Shown here one piece after another: positions 8,561-17,058 of a DNA stretch of 64,000 nucleotides; positions within the stretch are counted from its first letter, which is position 1; the number at the start of each line of letters is the position of its first letter. The translations under genes were made by a program, and so were the position numbers. Below the pieces are notes generated by a model. It ran no database searches. It had not been told where the DNA came from and saw nothing but the letters and a program-made list of their open reading frames with translations. The stretch is taken from assembly GCA_963665265.2 (NCBI GenBank), contig OY762224.2:2170001-2234000 (forward strand). The letters are read 5' to 3'. Source of the DNA: CAXXHQ01 sp963665265 (lineage in GTDB: Bacteria > Planctomycetota > Planctomycetia > Pirellulales > Thermoguttaceae).

Positions 8561-9058
8561 TTACTTGCCCTTTAGCAGAAAGAGTTGCCCCGCCGGCTTC
8601 TTCGCGTAGTCCGCCCACAGGTTGTAGTTCGCCGCCTCGAAGACCTGCATCACCGCCCCGTATGCCGCCCGCGACTCGACGCGGCTTAGGCCGTCCACGA
8701 CGGCCTGCTTCCACTGAGCGAGCGTCGCGGACATGATGACGCAATAGACGCCCGGCGCAACCGTCTTCGCGACGGCGGCCGGTACGCCCGTGCTGACGAA
8801 AGGAAGAACGTCGCACTCCGCTAAAACGACGAGAACGGAGGCGAAGCCGTGGCCGAGAAAGCCGTCGAAAGAAGGCTTCGCCCCGCGTTCCGTCAGAGAC
8901 TTCAAACACGCGATAAATCGTTCGGCGTCCGTAAGTTTCTTGATGCTGCGGTCCGCCCCCTCGGCTAAAGAGTAGCCGAGCATTTCATTTGCCGCAGCGA
9001 GAAGGTTCTTGAAATCATACGTCGCCTGCGCGACGAGCGTAGCGTAAGGTAGTCGCAT
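8561..9058 (-). CDS. phage protein, 165 aa, unknown
   Basis: A soluble protein of mixed helix and strand with no recognised motif. A long hydrophobic middle (ASVLVVLAECDVLPF) suggests a Rossmann-like core strand rather than a membrane segment. It lies directly before the methyltransferase GTG start with no gap, so the two are probably translated together. Confidence 0.7.
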   Translation of the reverse strand: MRLPYATLVAQATYDFKNLLAAANEMLGYSLAEGADRSIKKLTDAERFIACLKSLTERGAKPSFDGFLGHGFASVLVVLAECDVLPFVSTGVPAAVAKTVAPGVYCVIMSATLAQWKQAVVDGLSRVESRAAYGAVMQVFEAANYNLWADYAKKPAGQLFLLKGK

Positions 9059-9116
9059 CGAAATCCCGTGTTTGAAGAATTAGCCAGAGCGGCTAGAGAG
9101 ATGAAGCGGGCGGTAA

Positions 9117-9839
9117 TTACCGCGCGCGTCGCTTGACGTTTTCGACCTTGGTGACGCCTTCCGACTTGGCCGAGACGAACTTTTCCGCCTCTTGGTTGAT
9201 CGCGTCTTGGCCGGGACTGCTGGAAAACGGCGTCGAACAAGCGGCGAATTCGGGGACATGCCACGTAAATTTGCCCTTCTCGACGAGCCGAGACGTGAGG
9301 GTGACGGGTCGAGCGGGGCGGGGTTGAAGCCCGTCCACGTTCTTGCCCGCAGCCTTGGTTGCGTCAATGTCGTCTTGCGTGATTGCAAAATAGCCGTTGA
9401 GCGTTTTCGCGGCGGCGCGCAGCGACTTCGAGCCGAAGAAGAATTCGTACAACTCGCCGGTCGAGCGTTCGAGAACGAGGTACGAGATGCCGAACATGCA
9501 CCCCGATTCGGACTCGGCGGACTCGTCTTGAATTCGCTGGAACTCTTCGCTCGCCGGATCGTAACTGACGACGATCGCTTCCGTGTCGGAGATGTCCACG
9601 GCTTTCGGCCGGCGGGCGATCAGAATGATGTCGATGGATTCGCCGAGGTCGATGATTTCGTCATCGCTTTTCGGGACGCCGTAATGCCCGCTGACGATCA
9701 GATGCTTGTCGATCGCTTTGCCTTTAGTGTAGAGTTGAATGCGCGGTAGAAAATCCGCCCCCTTGGCGAGTTCGTCATAAATCGCCGACGTGCCCACTTG
9801 AGGAACTTTCACTTGCGGAATTGCCAGATCGTTGCCCAT
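9117..9839 (-). CDS. phage protein, 240 aa, unknown (early operon)
   Basis: 240 residues. The middle is strand-rich (IDIILIARRPKAVDISD, CMFGISYLVLERSTGELYEFFFGS). It ends in a charged tail finishing in KVENVKRRAR. The layout of a compact beta domain and flexible tail, within a replication operon, would suit a single-stranded-DNA-binding or recombination accessory protein, but I see no diagnostic motif and do not assign it. The first 65 bp overlap the end of ParB-like protein 2. Confidence 0.7.
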   Translation of the reverse strand: MGNDLAIPQVKVPQVGTSAIYDELAKGADFLPRIQLYTKGKAIDKHLIVSGHYGVPKSDDEIIDLGESIDIILIARRPKAVDISDTEAIVVSYDPASEEFQRIQDESAESESGCMFGISYLVLERSTGELYEFFFGSKSLRAAAKTLNGYFAITQDDIDATKAAGKNVDGLQPRPARPVTLTSRLVEKGKFTWHVPEFAACSTPFSSSPGQDAINQEAEKFVSAKSEGVTKVENVKRRAR

Positions 9840-10698
9840 AATTTAGAAGGTTTCCCGTGTTGCCTGATTTATAGAATGCGGCCTCCTGCGCCTCGATAGA
9901 TTCCTTGTCGCCGTGCAATGCCCATTGCAGGGCGGCCTCCCAAGCCTGTGAAGGCGTGAGCGACTGTATTACTACCTCTTTCAGCCCAACCTTTTGCGTC
10001 CGAAGCTCGGACTCAATCGCGTCGATCGTCCGTAAATAACGAACAGGTTGGAAACGCTCCGCGAATCGTTTGTCGAAATACTGTCGTTCTTTCTCCTGCT
10101 GTTTGTTTCTTAAAGCCTGCTGAACCCGCGCCACAAACTCCCTGCAAGTGATGAGTTGCGTTTGAGGGAGAAATTCCATTTGGCGGTCACGCGGAAGCTT
10201 TGCCAGCCAAACGGCCATTTCCGTCTTGATCTCGCCGCGAAAAACCGCCTCTTGAATGTCGGGATCGAGTTGCTTTAGATGAAGAATCTTCTGGACCCAG
10301 GCCGGAGACTTTCCCACCGCCTCGGCCAAATCGAAGACGGTGTAGTCCTGGTTCTTCTTGTGGATGGTCAAAAGCTGGCGGTAGTAATCTCCCGCCCGCG
10401 TCTGGAATTGATTGGCGTTTTCCGTTATCTGCAACGCCCGTTTCTTTTCCGCCGAACAAGGCGGGTAGATGATGCACGGAATTCGCTTAAGGCCCGCGTC
10501 TTTCGCGGCGTTGAACCGCCGGTTGCCCGCGATCACTTCATAACCGTCCCCGTCCGCAACGACGAGTATTGAGCAGATCACGCCGTATTTCTCTACGGAC
10601 GCTTTGAGTTCTAAGTACGAAATGTCGGATTTCAGAACAGGCCGTAAAAGAGTCTGCGGTCCGTGAATCCGATTGATGTCGATTAAGCGTGCCTTCAT
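9775..10698 (-). CDS. ParB/Spo0J-like protein 2
   Basis: 307 residues, first gene of the minus-strand early operon. The ParB core contains VIAGNRRFNAAKDAGL (about 55-70), ITENANQFQTRAGDYYRQ (box III region) and an HTH at about 125-150 (TVFDLAEAVGKSPAWV). A coiled, charged segment (195-225) and a Ser/Gly-rich tail follow. It starts immediately downstream of one copy of the GTGCCAAA-N8-TTTGGACA dyad, so it is a good candidate for the factor that binds this site and controls its own operon. That link is inference. Confidence 0.87.
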   Translation of the reverse strand: MKARLIDINRIHGPQTLLRPVLKSDISYLELKASVEKYGVICSILVVADGDGYEVIAGNRRFNAAKDAGLKRIPCIIYPPCSAEKKRALQITENANQFQTRAGDYYRQLLTIHKKNQDYTVFDLAEAVGKSPAWVQKILHLKQLDPDIQEAVFRGEIKTEMAVWLAKLPRDRQMEFLPQTQLITCREFVARVQQALRNKQQEKERQYFDKRFAERFQPVRYLRTIDAIESELRTQKVGLKEVVIQSLTPSQAWEAALQWALHGDKESIEAQEAAFYKSGNTGNLLNYGQRSGNSASESSSSGHVGDL

Positions 10699-10711
10699 CT
10701 ATGCCCTCAAC

Positions 10712-10829
10712 CTATTACGAGTGCCAAATTAGATTTTTTGGACAAGAAATCCAAAAATATTTTGAAAAAAGTTTTTTCAAACAATCTCGGAATTTGTGTC
10801 CAAAATTCGGTTTTTGGCACTCGTAATAG
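10712..10829. promoter_or_regulatory. symmetric divergent control region with two operator dyads
   Basis: The gap between the minus early operon and the plus primase operon is nearly a mirror image about 10771. Each half has a dyad GTGCCAAA-N8-TTTGGACA (10721-10744 and 10797-10820, opposite orientations), then CTC and a -10-like TAATAG pointing to its own gene. A perfect palindrome with 10-bp arms (TTTGAAAAAA) sits at the centre. The same dyad occurs at 42199-42222. A shared regulator of both operons is the simplest reading; a phage-sigma promoter is the alternative. Confidence 0.75.
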
Positions 10830-10845
10830 ATTGGAGGCAGGTTTT

Positions 10846-13437
10846 ATGAGTATTGGCGTTGACGAAGCGATTGTCGCATTTCTAAAGAGCCAAGGGGTTG
10901 CGGACGACCTACTCGCCCAACTCGGCCCCGAGATGGAAGTGCAGGTTAATGTAATCGGCGGCGAGCAAGTGGCTGATCGTCCGGGCGTCTTCACGGACGG
11001 GCTGGACAAGTGGTGGGCGATTCGACGGCCGAAGAAGGCTTACGCCGAACCGGAGTGGGCCGACTACGCGCTACCTTGGCCGCTCGCAAAATACGCCACG
11101 GCGATCGGGCGAACCGGCTGGAACTGGGTTAAACGTCGGTCAGAGATCGTTCTATTTGATTTTGACGACATTACTTCGCATGCGGGCGTTGGCGTCTCGA
11201 AAGAAGAGCTAGACCAGATTCTCAAAAAGGCCAAGAAACTGGCCTACGTCGAAATACGGCGCAGCACGGGCGGGGCCGGCTTCCATCTAAGCGTGCCCGT
11301 GGATCATATCCCCACGGCCAACCATACCGAGCATGCCGCTCTCGCCCGGTGCATACTCGGCAAGATGAGCGTGGACGCGGAGTACGATTTCGCCGCCCGC
11401 GTCGATAACTGCGGAAACAACTTCTGGGTTTGGCGAAGAGGGATGCCCGCAAACGGGCTGGAACTCGTCAAGGCCGCCGAAACCCAGTTGACCGAGGGAG
11501 ACGTGCCGAATTGGCGGGACCATGTTGACGTTGTTACTAAGAAACGCTCAAAGACCCGCGTACAGGGGACGGACGACGCCAAGCTTGACGACCTCGCGGC
11601 CAGCCAGAAGATTATTCCGTTTGACGAGACCCACAAGCAAATCCTCGACGAGCTTTCCGCGACCGGCTACACGGTGATCTGGGACGCGGACAATCACCTC
11701 CTCACCACGCACACTTGCGCGTTGAAAGAGGTCAAGGAGCGGTTGAAGCTCGTCGGCTACTTTGAGACGATTTCCGAAGGAAAAGACCCTGGCGCGCCGA
11801 ACTGTTTTTGCTTCCTCCGCCCGAACGGCGGCCTCGACGTGTTTCGTTTTTCGCCGGGCGTCGCCGAGGCGCCCGGTTGGTTGCAAAGCGAGAGCGGCTG
11901 GACGCACATTCCCTTCAATCGCAAGCCGACGCTCAAACAGGCGGCCGGTCTTTTCGGCGGGAAGAAAGACCCCGATAGGGCGAATACCTACGTCTTTCCT
12001 GCCGAGGGCGCGGAGCAAGCCGCAGCGTTTCTGGGCGAAACGCTGGTCTTGGATAAGTCCGTGCGCGACCGAGACGTCACGATCACCGTCAAACGCGACG
12101 GAAAGATGGTGTTCTCGTTCGATCGAGCCAAGAAGACGGACGGAAAGATTGACGGCTGGATCGCCGACAAAACGCGATGGGTGCGCGAGAGCGACGCCGT
12201 CATCGAATCTGGGTATGACGCGGATAAATACGACAATTTCATTCGCACGACTAAATCGGAAAATGGAAATCGCATTGGTTGGTTTTTGAAGAGTCGGGAC
12301 GGCAAATGGCTTCCCGTCCCCAAAGACGACGTCCGCGACGTGCTGAAAGCCCGCTTTCCGTCGGACGCCCAATTCATCATCGCCGACGCCTGCGAAATGC
12401 CGTGGACCGATGTGAGCATCCCGTTTGCGCCGGAGTATCCGGGCGGCCGTCGCTGGAATCGGAACGGAATCCAAGCCGCTTTCGAGGTTGCCGATCTGCA
12501 AAGCCTGGACGAGGCGCATCACCCGCACTGGGACAGGGTTCTGAGGCGGATTTTCCGCGACCTCAACAAGCCGCTCAAGGAATCCGCATGGGCGCAAGAG
12601 AACGGCATACTCACCGGCCAGGACTATGGCCTCGCCTGGGTGGCGAATCTATTTCGCCATCCGTTTAGTCCTTTGCCGTACCTCTTCTTTCACGGCGACG
12701 AGAATTGCGGTAAATCGTCTCTCCACGAAGCAATTAAGCTCTTGATTCCCGACGGCGTGACGTCGGCCGACGACCCGCTGAAAAACCAAAGCGGTTTCAA
12801 CGGCCAACTTCGGGACGCCGTTCTCGCGACGGTCGAAGAAACCGACCTGTCAACAACCAAGAATGCGTTATTACGCATCAAGGATTGGGTGACGGCCAAG
12901 ACGTTTTACGTTCGTCAAATGCGCACGGACATTTACGGCCAACCGAATAAATTGCACTTCATTCAGGTGGCCAACTACAGGTTTCACTGTCCGATTTTCC
13001 CGGGGGACACTCGCATAGTCGCATGTTACGTCGAACCAATGTTACCGGATGAAGACATCGACAAAGACAAAGAGCTACTGCCCCGATTAAGAGAAGAAGC
13101 TCCGCATTTTCTCTACACGCTGTGGAATATGCCTCTGCCGAAACCGATGGGACGACTCAACCTTCCCGTAATCGAGACCGAATCGAAGAGGGCGGCGCAA
13201 GAAAGCAATAAGTCGCCGCTCGAAACGTTCATCGACGCGGAGTGCGAATTCTCACTTGGCGAGAAAGTGTTATTCAAAGATTTCTACGAGCGATTCTTCA
13301 CTTGGCTCGACGCCGACGACAAACCGCACTGGGGCAAGAAGTGGACCAGTAAAGCGTTGCCGGAGCGGCACGCGACCATTCGCGGACACGAACACAAAGT
13401 ATTCGTCACGAATCTCAAGCTGAAGGATAGGAAATGA
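10846..13437 (+). CDS. primase-SF3 helicase (D5/P4-type)
   Basis: 863 residues. The N-terminal primase-polymerase-like domain has FDFD at 104-107, RRSTGGAGFHLSV at 138-150 and a following acidic segment (AEYDFAARVD), as in archaeo-eukaryotic primases. The C-terminal SF3 helicase has Walker A GDENCGKSS (617-625), a Walker B region ending VEETDLS (about 663) and motif C with VANYRF and GDTRI (708-723). It would unwind and prime phage DNA. The start is fixed by a strong GGAGG site before the ATG. An in-frame extension upstream runs through the control region and is rejected. The stop overlaps the next start (ATGA). Confidence 0.92.
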   Translation: MSIGVDEAIVAFLKSQGVADDLLAQLGPEMEVQVNVIGGEQVADRPGVFTDGLDKWWAIRRPKKAYAEPEWADYALPWPLAKYATAIGRTGWNWVKRRSEIVLFDFDDITSHAGVGVSKEELDQILKKAKKLAYVEIRRSTGGAGFHLSVPVDHIPTANHTEHAALARCILGKMSVDAEYDFAARVDNCGNNFWVWRRGMPANGLELVKAAETQLTEGDVPNWRDHVDVVTKKRSKTRVQGTDDAKLDDLAASQKIIPFDETHKQILDELSATGYTVIWDADNHLLTTHTCALKEVKERLKLVGYFETISEGKDPGAPNCFCFLRPNGGLDVFRFSPGVAEAPGWLQSESGWTHIPFNRKPTLKQAAGLFGGKKDPDRANTYVFPAEGAEQAAAFLGETLVLDKSVRDRDVTITVKRDGKMVFSFDRAKKTDGKIDGWIADKTRWVRESDAVIESGYDADKYDNFIRTTKSENGNRIGWFLKSRDGKWLPVPKDDVRDVLKARFPSDAQFIIADACEMPWTDVSIPFAPEYPGGRRWNRNGIQAAFEVADLQSLDEAHHPHWDRVLRRIFRDLNKPLKESAWAQENGILTGQDYGLAWVANLFRHPFSPLPYLFFHGDENCGKSSLHEAIKLLIPDGVTSADDPLKNQSGFNGQLRDAVLATVEETDLSTTKNALLRIKDWVTAKTFYVRQMRTDIYGQPNKLHFIQVANYRFHCPIFPGDTRIVACYVEPMLPDEDIDKDKELLPRLREEAPHFLYTLWNMPLPKPMGRLNLPVIETESKRAAQESNKSPLETFIDAECEFSLGEKVLFKDFYERFFTWLDADDKPHWGKKWTSKALPERHATIRGHEHKVFVTNLKLKDRK

Positions 13438-14006
13438 TCGTAGGGCTGGGGCACTACTCAAGAACGGGCAAAGACACGTTTGCGAACTATCTAATTGAAG
13501 AGTGCGAAAAGCTGGGCATCAAGGCCATAAAGCGGTCATTCGCATGGAAACTCAAACAAATTACCCACGACCTCTATGCGTGGGCCGGACTTCGAGAGCC
13601 GGAGTTCTACGAAACCGACGAAGGGGCGGCCCTCCGAAACGTCAAGACGGCGATCGGGCTAACGCCAATCGAAACCTGGGTGAAGTTCGGAACGGATGCG
13701 GTACGGCAGAACGTGTATCAGAATACGTGGCTCGACTACTTATTGAAAACAAAAGTCGATGCGGACGTGCTCATCATCCCCGACGTTCGCTTCCCGAACG
13801 AAGCCGAGGCGGTAAAAGAAGGCGGGGGCTGGCTTCTCAAAGTCGTGCGTCCCGGCTTTGAACCCCGCCAAACCGTGGCCGACTTGGCACTCTGCGACTA
13901 CCTGGGCTGGGACGACGTGATCGGCGACGAAGACATTCGGACGTTATGCAATGAAGCCAAGCGGTACGCCGCGAAACTTAAGCAGTTGGAGGCGATCCGT
14001 GCGTAA
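13434..14006 (+). CDS. deoxynucleoside monophosphate kinase
   Basis: 190 residues of the phage dNMP kinase type. The P-loop-like start GHYSRTGKDTFANYL (5-19) has G-x-GKD-T spacing as in this family. DVLIIPDVRFPNEAEAV (about 103) is the conserved Walker-B-like strand with the R-F-P-N-E signature. It phosphorylates dNMPs to feed phage DNA synthesis. It is coupled to the primase by ATGA and overlaps the exonuclease start by 8 bp, whose ribosome-binding site lies within its last codons. Confidence 0.9.
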   Translation: MIVGLGHYSRTGKDTFANYLIEECEKLGIKAIKRSFAWKLKQITHDLYAWAGLREPEFYETDEGAALRNVKTAIGLTPIETWVKFGTDAVRQNVYQNTWLDYLLKTKVDADVLIIPDVRFPNEAEAVKEGGGWLLKVVRPGFEPRQTVADLALCDYLGWDDVIGDEDIRTLCNEAKRYAAKLKQLEAIRA

Positions 14007-14607
14007 AACACTCGGGCACTTAAACGGCAATCTGCTGGCGGCGATCGACTATGAAACGACCGGAACCAACCCGGACGTTCACGAAATCGTTCAAATCGCC
14101 GTCGTTCCGCTGGACGACGGCCTCGACCCGCTTCCGATTCGGCCGTTCTATACCTGCATTGCGCCGGCCCATCCGGAGACGGCCGACCCCGTGGCCATGC
14201 GAGTCAACCGTCTAAATTTGAAAGAACTATCCTACTACCCCACGGCGGAACAAGTGGAGGGACAGTTCTTAGCTTGGCTTGAGAAACAAGAACTGACGCT
14301 AGGCCGAAGCCTTGTTCCGCTCGCCCACAACTGGTCGTTCGAGCGCGAGTTCAGCATTAAATGGCTGGGGAGAAGCCTATTCGAGCGCATCTTCTCGCCG
14401 CTTCCTCGCGACGCTATGGGGTTGGCGTGCGCAATCAACGATCGGGCGGCGCTGTGCGGCGAGAATCAAGTTTTCAATCGAGTTTCGCTCACCGAGTTGG
14501 CCTCGTATCTCGGCATTGAAAACCCACGACCGCACGACGCCCTGAATGACTGCATCGTCGAGGCTAAAGTTTATCGAGACCTCCTGAAAGGCCAATGGTG
14601 GTATTGA
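13999..14607 (+). CDS. DEDD (DnaQ-like) 3'-5' exonuclease
   Basis: 202 residues. Exo I is AIDYETTG (Asp17, Glu19), Exo II lies in AHNWSFERE with N-x-x-F-E/D-like spacing, and Exo III is HDALNDC near the C-terminus, giving the DEDDh set. The GTG start is chosen because TTGGAGG lies 7-13 nt upstream; longer frames to earlier starts run antisense-like into the kinase. As the polymerase has its own exonuclease domain, this may be an RNase T or processing enzyme rather than a proofreader. Confidence 0.87.
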   Translation: MRKTLGHLNGNLLAAIDYETTGTNPDVHEIVQIAVVPLDDGLDPLPIRPFYTCIAPAHPETADPVAMRVNRLNLKELSYYPTAEQVEGQFLAWLEKQELTLGRSLVPLAHNWSFEREFSIKWLGRSLFERIFSPLPRDAMGLACAINDRAALCGENQVFNRVSLTELASYLGIENPRPHDALNDCIVEAKVYRDLLKGQWWY

Positions 14608-14690
14608 TGTCAACTCTAACTTCGCTCCGGCGAACGATTCTGCGACTATTGGATAAGATTATTCTTTTCGCGTCTCCGCCCGACCTGACC

Positions 14691-15099
14691 TCACAAGTCA
14701 GCGAGTATGCCGGGGTGATTATTGAGATAGTCCCATGCGAACATTATCCGCATGCGACTAATCATACCGACCCGCTCCAAGGCGGCGACGGCTCCGTCAG
14801 TGACGTCAAAATACTGAGTGCGGGTTTGCCCGTCTATATACCACTTGAGAATAAGCTTCTCATCGTGGGCAAGTTGATTATGCCGCTTTCGGCGACTTGC
14901 CGCAATGTTTCCGCTTCCTCTCCATTCGGACGGCAAGAGCCGCAAACCGAGAAAGCGGTTTGTCGAAACTGTCAAAAGCTTCAGCAGAATCGCTGATTTT
15001 GTCAGTGCATTTCGCATTCAACCTAAACAACAGGCCGGAGTCAAGCTCAAGTGAAATGTCCTCTCGTAATGATCGAATGGGTCGATAGCGTCCAGCCAC
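14691..15099 (-). pseudogene. frameshifted minus-strand gene, two ORFs
   Basis: Two ORFs on the minus strand look like one protein split by a +1 shift. The upstream part (15099-14878) has a normal charged composition and ends at TAA (14878-14880). The next frame carries a convincing C-terminal part (DEKLILKWYIDGQTRTQ, then FDVTDGAVAALERVG) but has no ATG, GTG or TTG near the junction. Skipping one base at the TAA would join them into about 135 residues. The first 49 bp overlap the plus-strand gene at 15051, so the true start may be later. It could be a decayed gene, a programmed shift or a sequencing error. Confidence 0.4.
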
Positions 15100-15320
15100 G
15101 GTCGAGTTGGGAATACCTAACGGACATTGGCAATCCTGGAGCCGTAAAGTGCGTTTCTGTCGGCTGGCTTATCTCCGAGACGAAGAAATGCAAAAGCCTC
15201 GCGCCCAATATAGGCGAAATAGATAGCCCCGAAACGTTTCAGGTCTCGGGGCTTATCGTGATTCCGACGCGGGCAATAACTAAGATTACTCGGCTGAAAG
15301 AGCCTAACGTTCGACGCTAG
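15051..15320 (+). CDS. small phage protein, 89 aa, unknown
   Basis: A beta-rich protein with IEWVDSV, a central CVSVGWLIS strand and a GLIVIPTRAITKI strand, resembling small barrel folds. A GTG start with GGAG 10 nt upstream is chosen; an ATG six codons in is possible. It is convergent with the Lys-rich gene that follows, the two stops overlapping by 4 bp. Confidence 0.7.
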   Translation: MKCPLVMIEWVDSVQPRSSWEYLTDIGNPGAVKCVSVGWLISETKKCKSLAPNIGEIDSPETFQVSGLIVIPTRAITKITRLKEPNVRR

Positions 15321-15475
15321 GACTTTTTCTTAGACGTGGATTTCTGGCCTTTCTTTTCATCTTGGCTGAGGACGGATGCCGCTAGTTTCTTTGTCTCCGA
15401 AGGAGTCGCCTTTTTTCCTTTCAAGACTTTTCCGGCGATAGTTGAAACTTTGGACGATGACTGCTTCTTCGGCAT
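15317..15475 (-). CDS. Lys/Ser-rich small protein, 52 aa
   Basis: Begins MPKKQSSSKVSTIAGKVLKG and ends KSTSKKKS, with a short helix (KKLAASVLSQDEKKG) between. Small proteins of this K-K-x-S-S-S-K plus AASVLSQDEKKG pattern recur in bacterial and phage genomes and are highly basic, so nucleic-acid binding is plausible. GAGGTG lies 7 nt before the ATG. It was found by direct translation of the gap. Confidence 0.75.
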   Translation of the reverse strand: MPKKQSSSKVSTIAGKVLKGKKATPSETKKLAASVLSQDEKKGQKSTSKKKS

Positions 15476-15570
15476 AACTGCACCTCGTAGACAATGGAAT
15501 TAAGAATAGGTCAGGAATAAAAGCAAATCGTAAAACACCTCCTCAAGAAAAGCAATACGATTAAGAGAAA

Positions 15571-15819
15571 ATGATTTTCAAAGACGACGGAACAATCGTC
15601 TTCCACAAAAACGAGGCGCCGCCCGATCTACCGGGCTACAGGCGCAAAGGAAAAGACCCTCGCTCTTACGAGTGGCGGGTCTTTATTCCTGAATGGAAGT
15701 ATTGCAAACTGCGGACGCCGAGGGACGTTCCGCGTGAAGATTGCCCGACTTGTCTTCAACGCATCTATATTTGCGGAAAGGGCGGCCGTTGCGACGGCTG
15801 CGTCTCACCACTTCTCTAA
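15571..15819 (+). CDS. small zinc-binding-like phage protein, 82 aa
   Basis: The C-terminal third has CPTC, then C and CDGC (residues about 58-77), a treble-clef or ribbon-like arrangement. The rest is polar with several Trp and Arg (SYEWRVFIPEWKYCK). AAGAG lies before the ATG. The end overlaps the convergent zinc-motif gene on the other strand by 15 bp. The function is unknown. Confidence 0.72.
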   Translation: MIFKDDGTIVFHKNEAPPDLPGYRRKGKDPRSYEWRVFIPEWKYCKLRTPRDVPREDCPTCLQRIYICGKGGRCDGCVSPLL

Positions 15820-16047
15820 CCGACAAAACTCCGTGGCCATTCTGGCCTTATTGAATACGGCCGGCCCGGTCGTGACATGGCACCCGCACTCGTTGCAGGA
15901 GCCGTTCTCAAAGCGGTCGCAGCCCCGGCAAATCTCCAAGACGCGGGCGACGTCTTCGTCGCTCCGCTCCGGCCGCCCGGCCATAATCCAGAAGCTCACG
16001 GCTTTGGCCCAGCGCGCCGCTTTAATCGGCGTTGTGGATAAGGACAT
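15805..16047 (-). CDS. small zinc-binding-like phage protein, 80 aa
   Basis: Residues about 39-56 read CRGC, then CNECGCH, a four-to-five-cysteine zinc-binding motif common in short phage proteins. The upstream part is helical (DEDVARVLEI). It overlaps the SPFH gene by 26 bp on its 5' side. No specific role can be read. Confidence 0.7.
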   Translation of the reverse strand: MSLSTTPIKAARWAKAVSFWIMAGRPERSDEDVARVLEICRGCDRFENGSCNECGCHVTTGPAVFNKARMATEFCRLEKW

Positions 16048-16582
16048 TGTTGCGGCCTCCGCCGATGTTCTTGATAACCAAGCACTCCGAGAAATCGGTC
16101 AAAGCCGTTCTAAACACCTTGACGCCGTATTGAGACAACTTCTTTCGCGTCTCCCGCGTCAACTTCGCTTGCACGTCGCCGACAAGATGCTCTTGCAGAT
16201 AAGCTAGGTCGTGGGCCGTCACGACATGCGTAACGGCCACCAGCGTGATGTCCGTTAGCGTGTCGGACACGTCCCAATTCCGCGATAACGCGGCGACCAC
16301 GTCGCGGATCGCATAGATGACGACTCCGCCCACGACGACTTTCCGCCCGTCTTTTGTTTGAAGCGATTGCGACGGCAGATTATGCGTCTGCCGCGCGACG
16401 GGGATCACTTCGACTTCAGTGACGATCGGCCAGTAGATATGCAATCCTGGCTTCATTTCAATTGCCGTTCTTCCGTGACGAAACCGAACTCCGCCGTGCG
16501 TTGAACGCACGATCACGAGTCTCGGAATAAATTTGGCGAACCACTCCGCAATCCACCCCACCCATGCTAACGCCGAGTCCAT
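16022..16582 (-). CDS. SPFH/band 7-like membrane-associated protein
   Basis: 186 residues. The N-terminus is a hydrophobic, Trp-rich anchor (LAWVGWIAEWFAKFI). The next 100 residues follow the band 7 pattern: an early strand RLVIVRSTHGGVRF, a PGLHIYWP turn, QSLQTKDGRKVVVGGVVIYAI (split here by the fold) and ALTDFSECLVI. In cells these proteins scaffold membranes; phage versions are known but their role is unclear. It lies at the end of the structural operon. Confidence 0.72.
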   Translation of the reverse strand: MDSALAWVGWIAEWFAKFIPRLVIVRSTHGGVRFRHGRTAIEMKPGLHIYWPIVTEVEVIPVARQTHNLPSQSLQTKDGRKVVVGGVVIYAIRDVVAALSRNWDVSDTLTDITLVAVTHVVTAHDLAYLQEHLVGDVQAKLTRETRKKLSQYGVKVFRTALTDFSECLVIKNIGGGRNNVLIHNAD

Positions 16583-17056
16583 TTAGTCCCCAAAGGTCAA
16601 ACTATCGTAATAGGCCGTCAAAGTTGCGGCCAACGACTCAAAAGTCTCAAAGGGGGCGAGAGCCAAACGTCCGCCGAGGCTAACGTCCAGGGCCAAGAAG
16701 GCCGCTTTGGCCGATGCGACCGTCGATGCGGGAAAAGAGGGCAACGCCTGCATCCAACTCATGCCGGTATCGATGGCGTCGGCCAAAGCGTTCGCATGAG
16801 AGCGAGCTTGCCTGTAGCGGAGATAATAATGCGTCAACTGCGCCCATCCGGGGGCGGTTATTCGATCGCCGGCCGAAACTGTCGGAAAGGCGATCTCGTC
16901 GTCGATCTCCGCCCAAAGCGCGTCAAAATCGAACGGCGGAACGCGGTCTTTGTAAAACCATGCGTAATATCTGCCGCAACAATCCTTATAGGACGCCAGC
17001 AACGACTCGCAAATTGACACAAAGCCGTTCCACCTTGCCGCCGTAATTCGCCCCAT
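16583..17056 (-). CDS. virion-operon protein, 157 aa, unknown
   Basis: Follows the tail hub gene. The ATG is chosen because GGGGG of the hub's last codons lies 4-5 nt upstream; a GTG overlapping the hub stop is also possible. Mostly helical with aromatic patches (YYAWFYKDRVPPFDFDALW). Position after the hub suggests a baseplate or tip accessory, but the sequence gives no family. Confidence 0.65.
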   Translation of the reverse strand: MGRITAARWNGFVSICESLLASYKDCCGRYYAWFYKDRVPPFDFDALWAEIDDEIAFPTVSAGDRITAPGWAQLTHYYLRYRQARSHANALADAIDTGMSWMQALPSFPASTVASAKAAFLALDVSLGGRLALAPFETFESLAATLTAYYDSLTFGD

Positions 17057-17058
17057 CT

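Noticed and set aside
10810..10830. sigma-54 promoter reading of TTGGCAC
   Set aside because: The -24 GG-like element is present but no GC at the fixed -12 spacing follows in any of the three copies.
14607..14996. plus-strand ORF coupled by TGATG to the exonuclease
   Set aside because: The coupling looks attractive but the product is Ser/Leu/Pro-rich and lacks structure, whereas the minus strand here reads as real protein.
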